Positions 12,824-25,069 of a stretch of 64,000 nt of DNA are shown in pieces. Source of the DNA: Dictyophora rubrovolvata (taxonomy: Eukaryota; Basidiomycota; Agaricomycetes; Phallales; Phallaceae); assembly GCA_029959195.1 (NCBI GenBank), contig CP114121.1, positions 2,046,001 through 2,110,000 of the forward strand. The letters are read 5' to 3'. The notes beneath the pieces are model-generated. The model was not told where the DNA came from. It searched no databases and was given only the letters and a program-made list of their open reading frames with translations. The position numbers were made by a program, and so were the translations under genes. Within the stretch, counting starts at the first letter, position 1; each line of letters begins with the position of its first letter.

Positions 12824-13865
12824 GGGGAATAAAAAGGTGCCACGTGAAAGCAAGAGGAAAGAATGACTCGGAGGATATGGTATGGGAGACAGGGATGAGG
12901 AGACGTGACATTTATAAGCGTGAGACTTGTTGGAAGGCTCGCCTATACTACAACGATTGAAGCGTTGTTGTATTGAACATTCCACCAGATCATTTCGAAC
13001 ATGATCTCATATATACTTGTTCCACAATACTGTCTCTTCTCGGTGATAAGGACATTACTCACTCCCTACTACTACGGCCTTCAACTTCTCGCTCTTCCGA
13101 ATTTTTCATCCTCATGTTCCCTTCCGCTCGGACGTTCTCCGGTGTTGACGAGAAAATTCGAATTAAGAGAGTATTTACACTTGGTCCATTACATGTATTG
13201 TAGATTTTCGAATCGTCGAGTCAAGACAACACTGGACAGACAGATGGGAAAGCTACGAGTCTTATGACGTCACGCGACTACCACATGCTTCAAAAGCGAG
13301 TGCACCTGACTATGCCCTAGTACATACATAAAACCCTGTAGAGAAGCAACTAAAGGACAATATCCTCCTCAATCTTTTGGTACACAGATGCACTTCCGTG
13401 TGTATTGAATAAAGTAAGTGCATATGCATACATATGTACATAGTCTATGAGGAATCGTGGTCCGTGGAAACACCGACAAGGTAGCTACAACACTATAAAA
13501 TATATGAAAACGATGTAAATGCGACGGGTACACTTCAAAAAAAAAACCAAATCGAAACAAGAGAATTCGACCATTGACAAACCGAGATTGTGCGTGCGAA
13601 GTAATATGTGAATGCCAGAAAGGATATAATGATGATCAATGAGAATACAACACGAGAGAAGAAGGGGGAAGAGGGGGAGGAGAAGTGAAGGGTAGAAAAG
13701 CAAGGGGTAAAAGAAACAAAGCAAAACAAATGTGTTAGTTCATTCCCGGAGCGTGAGATAACTGGAATTATGTATGAGGACGTGGGGACGTGTGATCACT
13801 TTTTGTTTTTTTTTCCCTGGTCTATGATTAAGCGATAATCTTAATCATGTCTAAACGAAGAATCT
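12824..13865. other. RNR2 promoter and FAM72 3' region, no gene recognised
   Basis: This 1-kb stretch between two minus-strand genes has AT-rich tracts, a short CATATG-rich run near 13420-13440, and a purine-rich stretch near 13650-13700 (GAAGGGGGAAGAGGGGGAGG). The open frames here show no conserved domain. Confidence 0.5.
13265..13277. promoter_or_regulatory. CRE palindrome fused to MCB-like ACGCGA
   Basis: TGACGTCA (13265-13272) overlaps ACGCGA (13272-13277), about 440 bp upstream of the RNR2 start. TGACGTCA is the ATF/CREB site and ACGCG is the core of the MBF box that drives S-phase genes in fungi. The sites are seen directly; their function at RNR2 is inferred, and the distance is longer than ideal. 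Confidence 0.4.
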
Positions 13866-15089
13866 TTAGCGGCCCGCGTAGGGTGACATTGAATCCGGAG
13901 TCCATTTTGCTCTTTCATCATCAACAACAGCAGGAATCTCCCCGTTCCGAGAGAGATTATGCCAGTATAGGATATCTCCCGCACGCAGACGGCCTCTGTT
14001 GGGTTTCAAGAGAACAAGCTGAACGGGATGGGGAGACTGCGAATCTGGGCTGGAGGAGACCGTTGATGTCCCTCCTAAACCTGTGAAGCTCTCATTGAAG
14101 GCACCAGGTGGGACACTCTGGGAGATATCAGTGAATAAACGGCGATCAGTGGTATGGTGCGTGGTTGGGGGGAAGGGGTATGCTGCGAAATCGGAAGAAG
14201 GTGGAGTAGGAGTTTGCAGGTTCCTGGAGGATGTTACGGCAGATACAAATGGTGGGGAAGTGGGAACGACGCCAGGTTCGTGCAAGATATATCGTCGCGT
14301 GGTAGCATTTATTTCTCTATTGAAAAACACGAACCGGTGGCGATTCGTATGTCTATTGGTTGGGGTGACGGAAGAACAGCAGCGAAGACACTAGGGTGAA
14401 AGAAAAAAAGAGAATGAAAATGAAACCCGAAATAAATAATCTTATCCTGTGCCACTTGGACTTACTGGAATGACGACCATGTAGCCAATTGAATTGCCAC
14501 AGCCATGGCAAGAAAGTGTTTGTGTCAGACACTCACACGTGCGGAGAGGGAGTGCAGGCAATCCTGAAGGACATGCTGAGGGATTGAAGCCGGTATCGAG
14601 ATGTTCGTGAAGAAAGGGAAATTCCGGAGGCCCCGGCTTGGCTGAACAATTGACGGGGAGGGCATCGCTTGAATAAAGCGGCACGTCAGGTTGTAATAAA
14701 AGAACAGCCTACGGAATGGAATATAGAATGAGTAGCTGAGATGACAGTATAGGACATACTCGCATGCCGCGGTTCGTGAGAAAGGTATCGCAGGATTTGC
14801 ATGTGAGAAGGTAGACCTCTTGTAATAGCGGGGGAGGAGTAAAAGATGAAATTTGACTCCAGGATGCACTCTGAGGGGCTGAATGTTGCTGGAACGACTG
14901 CAGATGGAGCGAGGACTGGGGCTGCTGGGTCATGGGCTGCTGTCGTAGACGGGAGCGAGTTGAATAGAAAGTGGAGAAGAAGTAAGGAGTGTTTGAGGGA
15001 GGAGAATTCTGAGAAAAGGAATGCGAAAGGGAGGAAGAAGAAGAAGAAGAAGAAGAAGAAGAAAGGAGAGAATGAGAGCTGATATCCAT
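13866..15089 (-). CDS. FAM72-domain zinc-binding protein
   Basis: This is a fungal member of the FAM72 family, whose biochemical role is not settled (human FAM72A antagonises the uracil glycosylase UNG2). The signature is clear: LLTCKSCDTFLTNRGMRAVLL matches the FAM72 N-terminal CxxC block, and TCECLTQTLSCHGCGNSIGY followed after an intron by IPCLRCC matches the second zinc-binding block. The core ends with HRFVFFNREINATTRRYI. The segment between the blocks is longer than in animals. Upstream is a Ser/Gln-rich N-terminus with a run of 12 serines encoded by a TCT/TCC repeat. Downstream is a disordered tail ending SMSPYAGR. The start chosen is the Met of MDISSHS; an upstream in-frame ATG at 15311 would add a basic, unconserved extension. 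Confidence 0.82.
15040..15064. repeat. GAA trinucleotide microsatellite in the FAM72-like coding region
   Basis: A run of about eight GAA/AAG units encodes the poly-Ser tract on the opposite strand, so length changes would be in-frame. Confidence 0.8.
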
Positions 15090-17463
<2,374 letters not shown>

Positions 17464-19029
17464 GCTTAACCAGCATGCCATATTATTACTTAATTCTTTT
17501 CTTTGATGTATTTGACTGTAATGAATAGATGTTGTGGGATATGACAAAGAAGCGACGGAACACGTCAAGTAGAGTTTAAGTCAAACACGGAAAAACTTGG
17601 CATGCACAGCTTTATTCTTTGAATCCGATCGTATCGGCTCTAAAATGCGGGGTACGAGCGTTTTTTTTCCTCAATTGTCAAATATGCCACATAAGTATGT
17701 ATGTACGCGAGATTTTGGAAGCGATAGTGACGCTCAAATAAATGAACCTGCATTGACAGCTGATTCTTCATGCGATCCTGAATTTCAGGGCTACTCTAGT
17801 ATCCATATTAGCAATTCCGACGAAGGACGTATACATAGTTGACGGAGTCGGATTGATTTGGACATTTCAACAACGATTTTTTTTTGGGACAGCAAAATCA
17901 AACGCCACTTCAAGCTAGATCCACAGATGTATCAATTATGGCATTACAGGTACATCTTTTTCTTCTTTTTCAAAGAGGCTTTGACAGACTATGCCCAGTC
18001 TATATCGCGCCGTATGCTCCTTAGATTGTTTTTTTTTTCTCGAGACTTTACAGTCCCCTAAAATTAGCAGCTTCTTACTAACGGATAGCTATGATGGATA
18101 CGTGTTCCTGTTTCGCATTCATCAGGCCGATCATAGTATATTTACTACATATTTTAAAAGTCAGAGTGTAGTCCCTCGAATTCTTCCGTCAAAGAAGCAT
18201 ATTGCCAGCTCAGGTTCAAACAGAAAACGCCGCGGGAGAAAGGAAATGGAAAAATGTTTTTTTTGGGTCCCCAAAGTGCTTGACACTTTTGTCATAGTAC
18301 ATGATGATTTATAACTCCCGCCTTCGAAGCCCCTGAAACCAGCCACAGGCAACCAAATTGGGGAGTAGAAACAATAGAGTCTTTGTCTTCTTGTCGCGTA
18401 AAGAAAAAAAGTAGATTGTCCGATTGACGATAACCTATTCGCGAACACGTTGACCAGATTTCTCATTTGAGTAGGGACATTGAAACCATTTAATGGTTGT
18501 CGGTCCGAGCCGTCGTTTCTTTTTGGTCCCTCGAGACAAAGCAGGACAAAGCTCTGTAAGGCATGGTGCGTATATATCGCTTAACATATTCTCTATTTCG
18601 TACAAGGAGTTGTTCGGCCGCAAACCCCCCGCAGCCTGATAGTGCACACCTAAGACGTTTGGCTGAGTTATAACTTGAATGTGATATTATTGTAGAACCA
18701 GAGAAGAATGAACAATGAACATTTGCATGAAATCATAATTATATGGGCACCAGGAAGAAAGCTGAGAAACAGACACTTACCTGCCGATAGTACATGAGGA
18801 TGGCACGAGGTCTTGCCCGCTGAACACACGAGCAAAGGTTCAAAATTAGAACGCTGTTGCAACGCCATGCACACGCATTCTTAATGCTTCAACGGGCACC
18901 GTGAAGATGAGGAAAATGGGATGAAGTCGCAGGTATTCCACATCAGTAATAAGGAAAAATGGCCATCTTAATGTCCCCGACATTTACAAACCCCTTCTGT
19001 CTACATCGGCGTATTGTCTGCTCCCTGTA
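17464..19029. other. Long intergenic region, no gene recognised
   Basis: This 1.57-kb region follows the polyubiquitin stop. Frames at 17597-17842 (+), 17991-18314 (+) and 18435-18647 (-) are open but show no conserved block, splice-linked partner or composition shift. Poly-T/poly-A runs are frequent (for example 17876-17884 and 18030-18038). Confidence 0.5.
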
Positions 19030-19845
19030 ATGACTAACTCAGGGACATATACACCACATCGAAAGTCCCATACTCTGGATTCTACGCCTCTCTGGAGAGG
19101 TAAAACCCAGGCGTGGATCGAAACGCAGGGCGTCTGGCGATCGCGATCTCATACTATTGAGACACGAGACTGTATATGGCAACACTATCTGAGAGAGGCT
19201 GAAGAGCTCGAGGCGCAAAGACATGCGAGACAGAGGGAAGCTGAGAGAAGGTGGTGGGAAGCTACAGCGAAAAGCATTGATCAACAGGCTAGGCTATGGA
19301 TGGCCCAAGCAGAGGCTGCGCGTCGAAATGCTCTGCTAGAAGCAGAGAAGACGAAAAAACTGCAGGAGGAGATCAAGAGGACCAAAGACCAAGCGGAAGA
19401 CAGGGAACGGCAGAAGCGACGGATGAGAGAAGCCAGAATGATGATGAGCGATGACGAAGATAAAGACCGCAAGCAAAGAAAACGCGACCACGCTACCAGG
19501 CGATTACTCGAGGCTTGGGATAGATACCAGAGCCGATGGACTACGTTAATCTCATCATCTTCTAATGAGCGTCTCACTTTCCGAACCATCCCCTGGCCGC
19601 TCATTTCCATTCCTTCATCTCCGTCGTCTATCGTTCCAGAAAACATAGCATTTTTTCTGCTGTCTAATCTTCATTCGAAGAATAAGACCCGAAGAGAAAG
19701 ACTTCGAGAAGCCATCCAACGTTGGCATAATGATAAATTCGAGCCTAAAGTATTACCCCGAGTGGTAGAAGAAGATCGGAGCGCGGTTAAAGAAGGGGTG
19801 GATATCGTCGTCAGATGCCTTAATGAGTTGCTACGAAAGGAATAA
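19030..19845 (+). CDS. Coiled-coil protein with NFKBIL1-like C-terminal segment
   Basis: This is an intronless ORF of 271 residues. Residues about 55-165 are a long charged coiled coil rich in Arg, Glu, Ala and Lys (for example EAEELEAQRHARQREAERRW). The C-terminal 60 residues (RERLREAIQRWHNDKFEPK, then VDIVVRCLNELLRKE) resemble the C-terminus of NFKBIL1/IkB-like proteins and the helix II-III part of J domains, where the family usually has RWHPDKF. Here the HPD triad reads HND, so an Hsp70-stimulating role is unlikely. The N-terminus (TPLWRGKTQAWIETQGVWRS) is Trp-rich. The function is unknown. The start is the first ATG after a stop; the reading frame is uninterrupted. Confidence 0.75.
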   Translation: MTNSGTYTPHRKSHTLDSTPLWRGKTQAWIETQGVWRSRSHTIETRDCIWQHYLREAEELEAQRHARQREAERRWWEATAKSIDQQARLWMAQAEAARRNALLEAEKTKKLQEEIKRTKDQAEDRERQKRRMREARMMMSDDEDKDRKQRKRDHATRRLLEAWDRYQSRWTTLISSSSNERLTFRTIPWPLISIPSSPSSIVPENIAFFLLSNLHSKNKTRRERLREAIQRWHNDKFEPKVLPRVVEEDRSAVKEGVDIVVRCLNELLRKE

Positions 19846-20497
19846 TGGGTGTAATATTTTGTAAGATTTTCTTGGTAAGAGCTTCCATTCTTTACCCTGG
19901 CAGGGTGACAAAGGCTTTAATTATGATGATGGCAGGTTTTGCTTTGGTTTTAGCCATTCTTCCCGCGACGCCCTTATGAGGGCGCCTTGCTTTGTTCGTG
20001 TTCATGGGAGATGGCCATTGATGACGCATAGCGTTTCGCTACACAGGGACAACTATGTACAATAGCCTAGCTTCAGGGATTAGGAATCTTTAAATGCGAA
20101 TAGCAATCCTTGGAGACCTTTTTAAGGAAAGGTTACTTTCCTGCGAACTTTAAGTTCACTTGGGAAGTCAAATTCCGCGGGCAGTAACGGATTTCACGAA
20201 GAAGGCTATGAATGGTTAAGTCTAAATCAGTCTAATCATGGCTGTAGAACTCAACTAGTCGATGACGGTTTTTTGATACCCCGAGCTGGAATTCGTTGCG
20301 CGTGTGATGTCTATGTATGATTCTAACCGTAAAAGGTTCAGGAGTACAGAATTTAAGCTCGAGCATAAGAATGGTCGGGATAGTCGTACCACAATACTGT
20401 ATTTCAGGATTCTGCGAGTTAATTTGAACCAAGTTAAGGAAGTTCATTCAGCGGACTGACCATGGCTGCTTACCAACCAATTACATAAGTCACTTGC
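19846..20497. other. Intergenic region between two plus-strand genes
   Basis: This 652-bp spacer presumably holds the 3' untranslated region of the coiled-coil gene and the RRP17 promoter. No motif or additional gene was recognised. Confidence 0.5.
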
Positions 20498-21310
20498 ATG
20501 TCTCCTCGTCAAACCACGGGTGTTTCCACTAAATCGAATACATTTGGGAAAAACAAAGGGCGCGCGCAAAAGGTTATATTTGACGAAGATGCCAGAAGGT
20601 ATCCCGATCATTTGATTATGTGTATTTGATTGCAGTTTTTTCACATTCTGCTAGGGAGTACTTGACTGGTTTTCATAAACGTAATGTCGAAAAGAAGGAG
20701 GCCCGAAAGAAAAAGGCCTTGGAAAGACAGAGACGAGAAAAACTGGAACTCAGGAAGCAGGTTTAAGCTTGTTCAATTTGTCTCCCAGAGATCAGAGGTA
20801 ACACGTCATTTCAGCGTCGACGAGACCTCGCAGAACGCGCCGCAGAGAATGCCAAAGTGGTCGAAACAGCTCTTGGAATGGTTCAAAGTATATCATTAAA
20901 TAAATTATTTTCATTACGCACATATAATTAACATCTTTTTTTCAGGCGATGCCGAAGCCAACGAAAGTGATTTAAACGAGGATGACCTTCCTCAGGATCA
21001 AGAGTTAGAATTCGAAAATGATGAAAAGCTGGCTATCGTAACCGTTGTGGACGATTTTTCAATAGACTCCTTGCGCCATGGCGACGAGCAAAATCTCAGT
21101 CATTCCAAACCCAATTTGAATCCCAGAACTATACCACCCAACCCTATTAATCCTATATCCGTTATGAAAGGAACGGCAAAGTCCCGATCACAGAAAGTCA
21201 AATATCAAACGAAGACAGCACGTAAAGTAGAAAAAGCCAAACAACGGGTTCGCAAGTTAGAGAAGGCTCAAAAATTCGGAGATAAGAAAAAGAGGCAAAT
21301 GAGACGCTAA
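20498..21310 (+). CDS. RRP17: Rrp17/Nop25-type ribosomal RNA processing protein
   Basis: This is a nucleolar protein for 5' end processing of large-subunit rRNAs; yeast Rrp17 is a 5'-3' exonuclease. There are four exons: 20498-20598, 20655-20760, 20815-20887 and 20946-21310. The spliced product begins MSPRQTTGVSTKSN and contains KVIFDEDARREYLTGFHKRN, then a basic coiled coil KKEARKKKALERQRREKLEL and RRDLAERAAENAKVVETAL, which is the diagnostic family core. An acidic linker follows, and the protein ends in a lysine-rich nucleolar tail (KVKYQTKTARKVEKAKQRV ... KKKRQMRR). Each junction restores the family frame, so these borders are well supported. The length of about 214 residues is normal. Confidence 0.92.
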
Positions 21311-21775
21311 GCATTGGCGATGTCTTCATATACTCTTGGTACGAGAATTTCAATTTTATTTTTTGTTAGAAAATATAGTTAAGTTCTTTTTCCCAATACG
21401 ACTCAGGCGCAGCTCCGTCCTTCATGACATTGATAAAACAAATTATCAAATTGCTTATCTTCTCGGCCCAAAACCCCGGCATTTCACCGGGTTTCAAGTA
21501 GGAGTAGCCTCATGTTTGTGTTCGTACGTACTCTTCGCATCTTGCAGCCATATAAAGCGGTGCCTTTGCTCACGTGATATATCTGCTCGACCCACGAATA
21601 TGGTGCTTAGACCCAACATTTATGCATGCACTCTCAACGTAAAAAAAAACCAATTATTTTTTAACCACGTGCCGAATTATCTGAGTCCATGAGCGCTGTG
21701 CATTGCCGTTGAATTCTCAATCTCTCCAAGTTCGGCTTAACCTCCGTCGCTTGTTGGACCGGCTTGCAACTCGAG
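21311..21775. other. Intergenic region upstream of the dioxygenase gene
   Basis: This 465-bp spacer between two plus-strand genes has an open frame but no conserved block. It carries the promoter of the downstream gene. Confidence 0.5.
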
Positions 21776-21783
21776 TATAAATA
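21776..21783 (+). promoter_or_regulatory. TATA box (TATAAATA)
   Basis: A perfect TATAAATA lies 53 bp before the ATG at 21836. Its position makes the in-frame codons starting at 21764 unlikely to be translated and supports the 21836 start. Confidence 0.6.
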
Positions 21784-21835
21784 TTGGTGGTTTCGTCTCA
21801 AACTGTGTCTCTACACAACCTTTGCCTGGTCACTT

Positions 21836-23183
21836 ATGGCTACTCTTGTCGCTTCTCCTCAAGTCAACATGTTATATTCCGCTAAAGAACGAGATACTAT
21901 CTTCCCCAACTCTTTCTCGTCTATTCCAGTTGTCGAACAGCGTCATGCCACATATAATCGACCTTACCACCTTTCTCGTGCTCAAGTAGAACTTTACAAA
22001 AGAAATGGATACTTAATCCTTCGCGATCTTTTAACTTCTGAGGAAACGGCGAACATTATAGCATGGACTAATGAAGTTAAGTCATGGGATGGCAAGACCA
22101 CCAAAGCATATCTACAGTACGACGAGACCACAGAAGAAGGCACTGTTTGTTGCTCTAGTGAGGTAGGATTAATCTTTACAATAATATGACTCCATCCTTC
22201 AGTTTGCTATAGAATTTCGTCTCGGAACATCAAGGATTCGCCGACCTCTTAAACGGAGAACGTCTAATTAAACCTATTAGCGACCTCCATGGTGGTGAAG
22301 ATGTGTATGTTTCCTTTTCATTAGTTTTTTTAAAGGAGTTTAACAACCTATTTGCTAGATACTTGTTCAAGGTAATTGGACTACTCGTATAATCCTCCAG
22401 ATTTTTCTCATTTTGATCAACTTATTATTAGGAGAAAATCAGTAGGTATTTACTTTTTGTCGAGCAGATAAGTTGCTAGATATTGTCTCAATTTAGATTA
22501 TAAAGTCGCTAAGGCCGGCGGCTATGACCCGCATATTGATGCCTCCTCTTACGAGCATCTCGAGTCTTTAGAGAACAAGATACACACTACGCTACTCATT
22601 GCGGTAGAAAGAGCCACTATTGAAAATGGCTGCTTGGAAGTTGTTCCGGGCAGTCATGTTGATGGCAGAACGAATCCCATTCCCACAGTAGGAGGCAAGA
22701 CCATAACCGATGAATGGACCAAAGCGCACGAATGGAAGACAATACCCCTTGAACCAGGTAACAATTAATTTATTCTGACAGTATGGTTTATGGTAAAAAC
22801 TCTGCTTAGGGCACGCTCTGGTATTCGACTCGTATCTCGCGCATCGGTCTGGTCCTAATCACACTGAGTCAGGACGTGCCTGCTTGTATGCAACGTAAGT
22901 CGTAACTTATATCTCAATGACATAAAACTTGATTCTTCTTTTCAGATATACTACGCAACGTGAAGAAGAGAATGTGCACAGAGACTATTATGAGCACCGC
23001 TCCAAATACTGGCCCGCCACTGCCAATCGAATCCCTGAGCACGATTATTCAGTAGGAGCCAGTATCTACGGTATGCCCGTCACGCTGTAGAAAAACTATG
23101 TCTAACGATATTCCCGATTTTTAGCGTGGGCTACTCCGATGGAACAGCTTTCTGAGAAACTCGACCAGAAAGTTTTGGCTTAA
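21836..23183 (+). CDS. Phytanoyl-CoA dioxygenase (PhyH) family oxygenase
   Basis: This is a non-haem Fe(II)/2-oxoglutarate oxygenase of the PhyH family; the substrate is unknown. The spliced protein has LSRAQVELYKRNGYLILRDL near the N-terminus, the typical PhyH opening helix. The iron ligands are in YDPHIDASSYEH (HxD) and the distal histidine in SYLAHRSGPN, where the nearby Arg likely binds 2-oxoglutarate. NGCLEVVPGSH matches the family strand. The C-terminal block is REEENVHRDYYEHRSKYWP, and the protein ends EKLDQKVLA. Introns are short, for example near 22160-22212, 22306-22358, 22758-22810 and 23071-23124. The start is the Met of MATLVASPQ, set by the TATA box. All three expected metal-binding residues are present, so it is probably active. 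Confidence 0.88.
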
Positions 23184-25069
23184 TTTCGTTATGACCCCTC
23201 CAATAGTATCATAATCTAATTCGTAGTTTTTCTTTCTTGATATATTTGTCCTTGAGGTCGTATCTACGACGTTGTAATAATTCTGTTCCTTTTACATGAA
23301 ACATTGAATACAAATCATTTTAATTTTGCTAATTCTTTATCCTGTGAATATATGGAGCGAAGTGCATTTGCAGTGCAGTGCAGTTAAGCATCACATTAAT
23401 AATGCGCTTAATTCCATTTTGCAAATCAATTTCGTAGATGTGACATCATATAAAGGTTTTCGCAAATTATTGTAGCCGTATATTTATCTGTACATACATA
23501 TACAGATACCCGGTCCGTGTTTTTGATGCGCGATAGTTGCAGATCGATCGCAATAAGAAGGCTCCTAACTTTATTTTTTGAACTTTAAAAACTAAAACCT
23601 AAGATCACATGGCTTGGCCCTTTCTCCCGATGTGAAAACAAGCTGACAGAATTAAAGTCATGATGCCGGTCAGGAACGGTAACTCATCGATTCTCCCTAT
23701 TCCCCACGTGAAGTTCGAGGACAAATGTACGTACTAGCACATTCATGACCAATTGATGCGGGGTGATAAAAACGCTCGGGAATTCCACCTCAACATCTAC
23801 GTAACAGAGCATGTTTATCTCGAACGTATTCTTAGAAGTTGACGCTCAACGAGAGGAAACACTTTTGGCTTAAGAATGAACCTGGAGATTCGGCGCGAAA
23901 GGCGTGTCTGGCATACGCGAGCATGCTATGCTTGTCCATATTCCCGCCAGCCACGGGTGATGCATATGGATAATTCAAAAACTTGGCAGATCTCAGCCAT
24001 ATTTCCAGATGATGTCTTATCATATATGAAGTGAATTAGCAATAAGATAATCTTGCGTTCATGGAAAATACCGCACCTAAACTAGCCTTAAGACAGAGAC
24101 GACCATGGCAAAAGGTCGGACTCGAGCGTCCTTCAGTCTTTGAAGATTGGATCGTCAAATAGAATGAGTAGAACACGTGAATGAATCTGTGTGTTTATTT
24201 ATTTGATAACGCTTACGTTTAGTGGGCATAACTCAATCTAAATGTTGTTTGGTTTCGTATTAGACCATCGCATTATCGCTCGTAGCGCAATGCCTATATT
24301 GATGAGCATCATTTGAAAAGAACATTCCCAAATCACCGGGTATTGGAACTTCCGGGTATTAGCGTATGGCTGGGACGATTCAGGCTGTTTTTTACTCTCC
24401 CTAGATTGATTGATGGTACGGCTCGGGTCCGGGAGTAAAAAAAAGGCTAAGGAAAAAGGATGAGGCATAGAAAGAATGAGGTATAGATTTAGCTCGAGTT
24501 ATTCCGGAAAGTTTGGAGAAAACACCAAGTGGCGATGCACATTGGACACGGTATATTTACCTCTGTTTGTCATTTCTGGTTACAGATCTGTGAATAGTAC
24601 AAGAAGAATCTTTGAGAGCATGCTCAAAAATCTACTTACATAAAAATAATGGTCCGAAGAACCCGTACCGGTGTCTTTCTCGAAATTATTCCTCAAATTC
24701 TAATTAGATCCTACTTTTTTAAGTTCATTGGACGTGCCATTCGACGCATATTCACAAAACCGCAAGGGCCGATCGCTTAATAACCAGTGAAAGAGAAGTA
24801 TGTACGGTCCGGTCCTGGTTGACATAACTTGATCTAATCGTTGAATGAGATATGTCCTTGAGGACAGAGAAGCGAAAACCATCTGGACGATTCTGGACAA
24901 AAAGCAATTGCAGTGACATAAGTAACGAGCCAGTAACGCGTCGACAAAACCCAGTCGCGATCACGTGGTTTCATAACTTGCTCTCGAACCAGAAATATTA
25001 ACCTATACCTGCGGTCTCTCACCCACGAGGCTGACGATCCTTAGCTGCATTTTCATCCAAAAATTCCAA
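23184..25069. other. 1.9-kb intergenic region, no gene recognised
   Basis: This is the longest gene-free stretch in the window apart from accessory DNA. A short GTGCA repeat lies at 23368-23385 (TGCAGTGCAGTGCAG). Frames up to about 76 residues are open but have no conserved block. Confidence 0.5.

Noticed and set aside
17597-17842. Plus-strand ORF after polyubiquitin (acidic, Ser/Asp-rich)
   Set aside because: No homology, no partner exons, and it overlaps the expected polyubiquitin 3' untranslated region.
21764-21835. Upstream in-frame start for the PhyH-like enzyme
   Set aside because: A TATA box at 21776-21783 lies within this stretch, so transcription probably begins after it.
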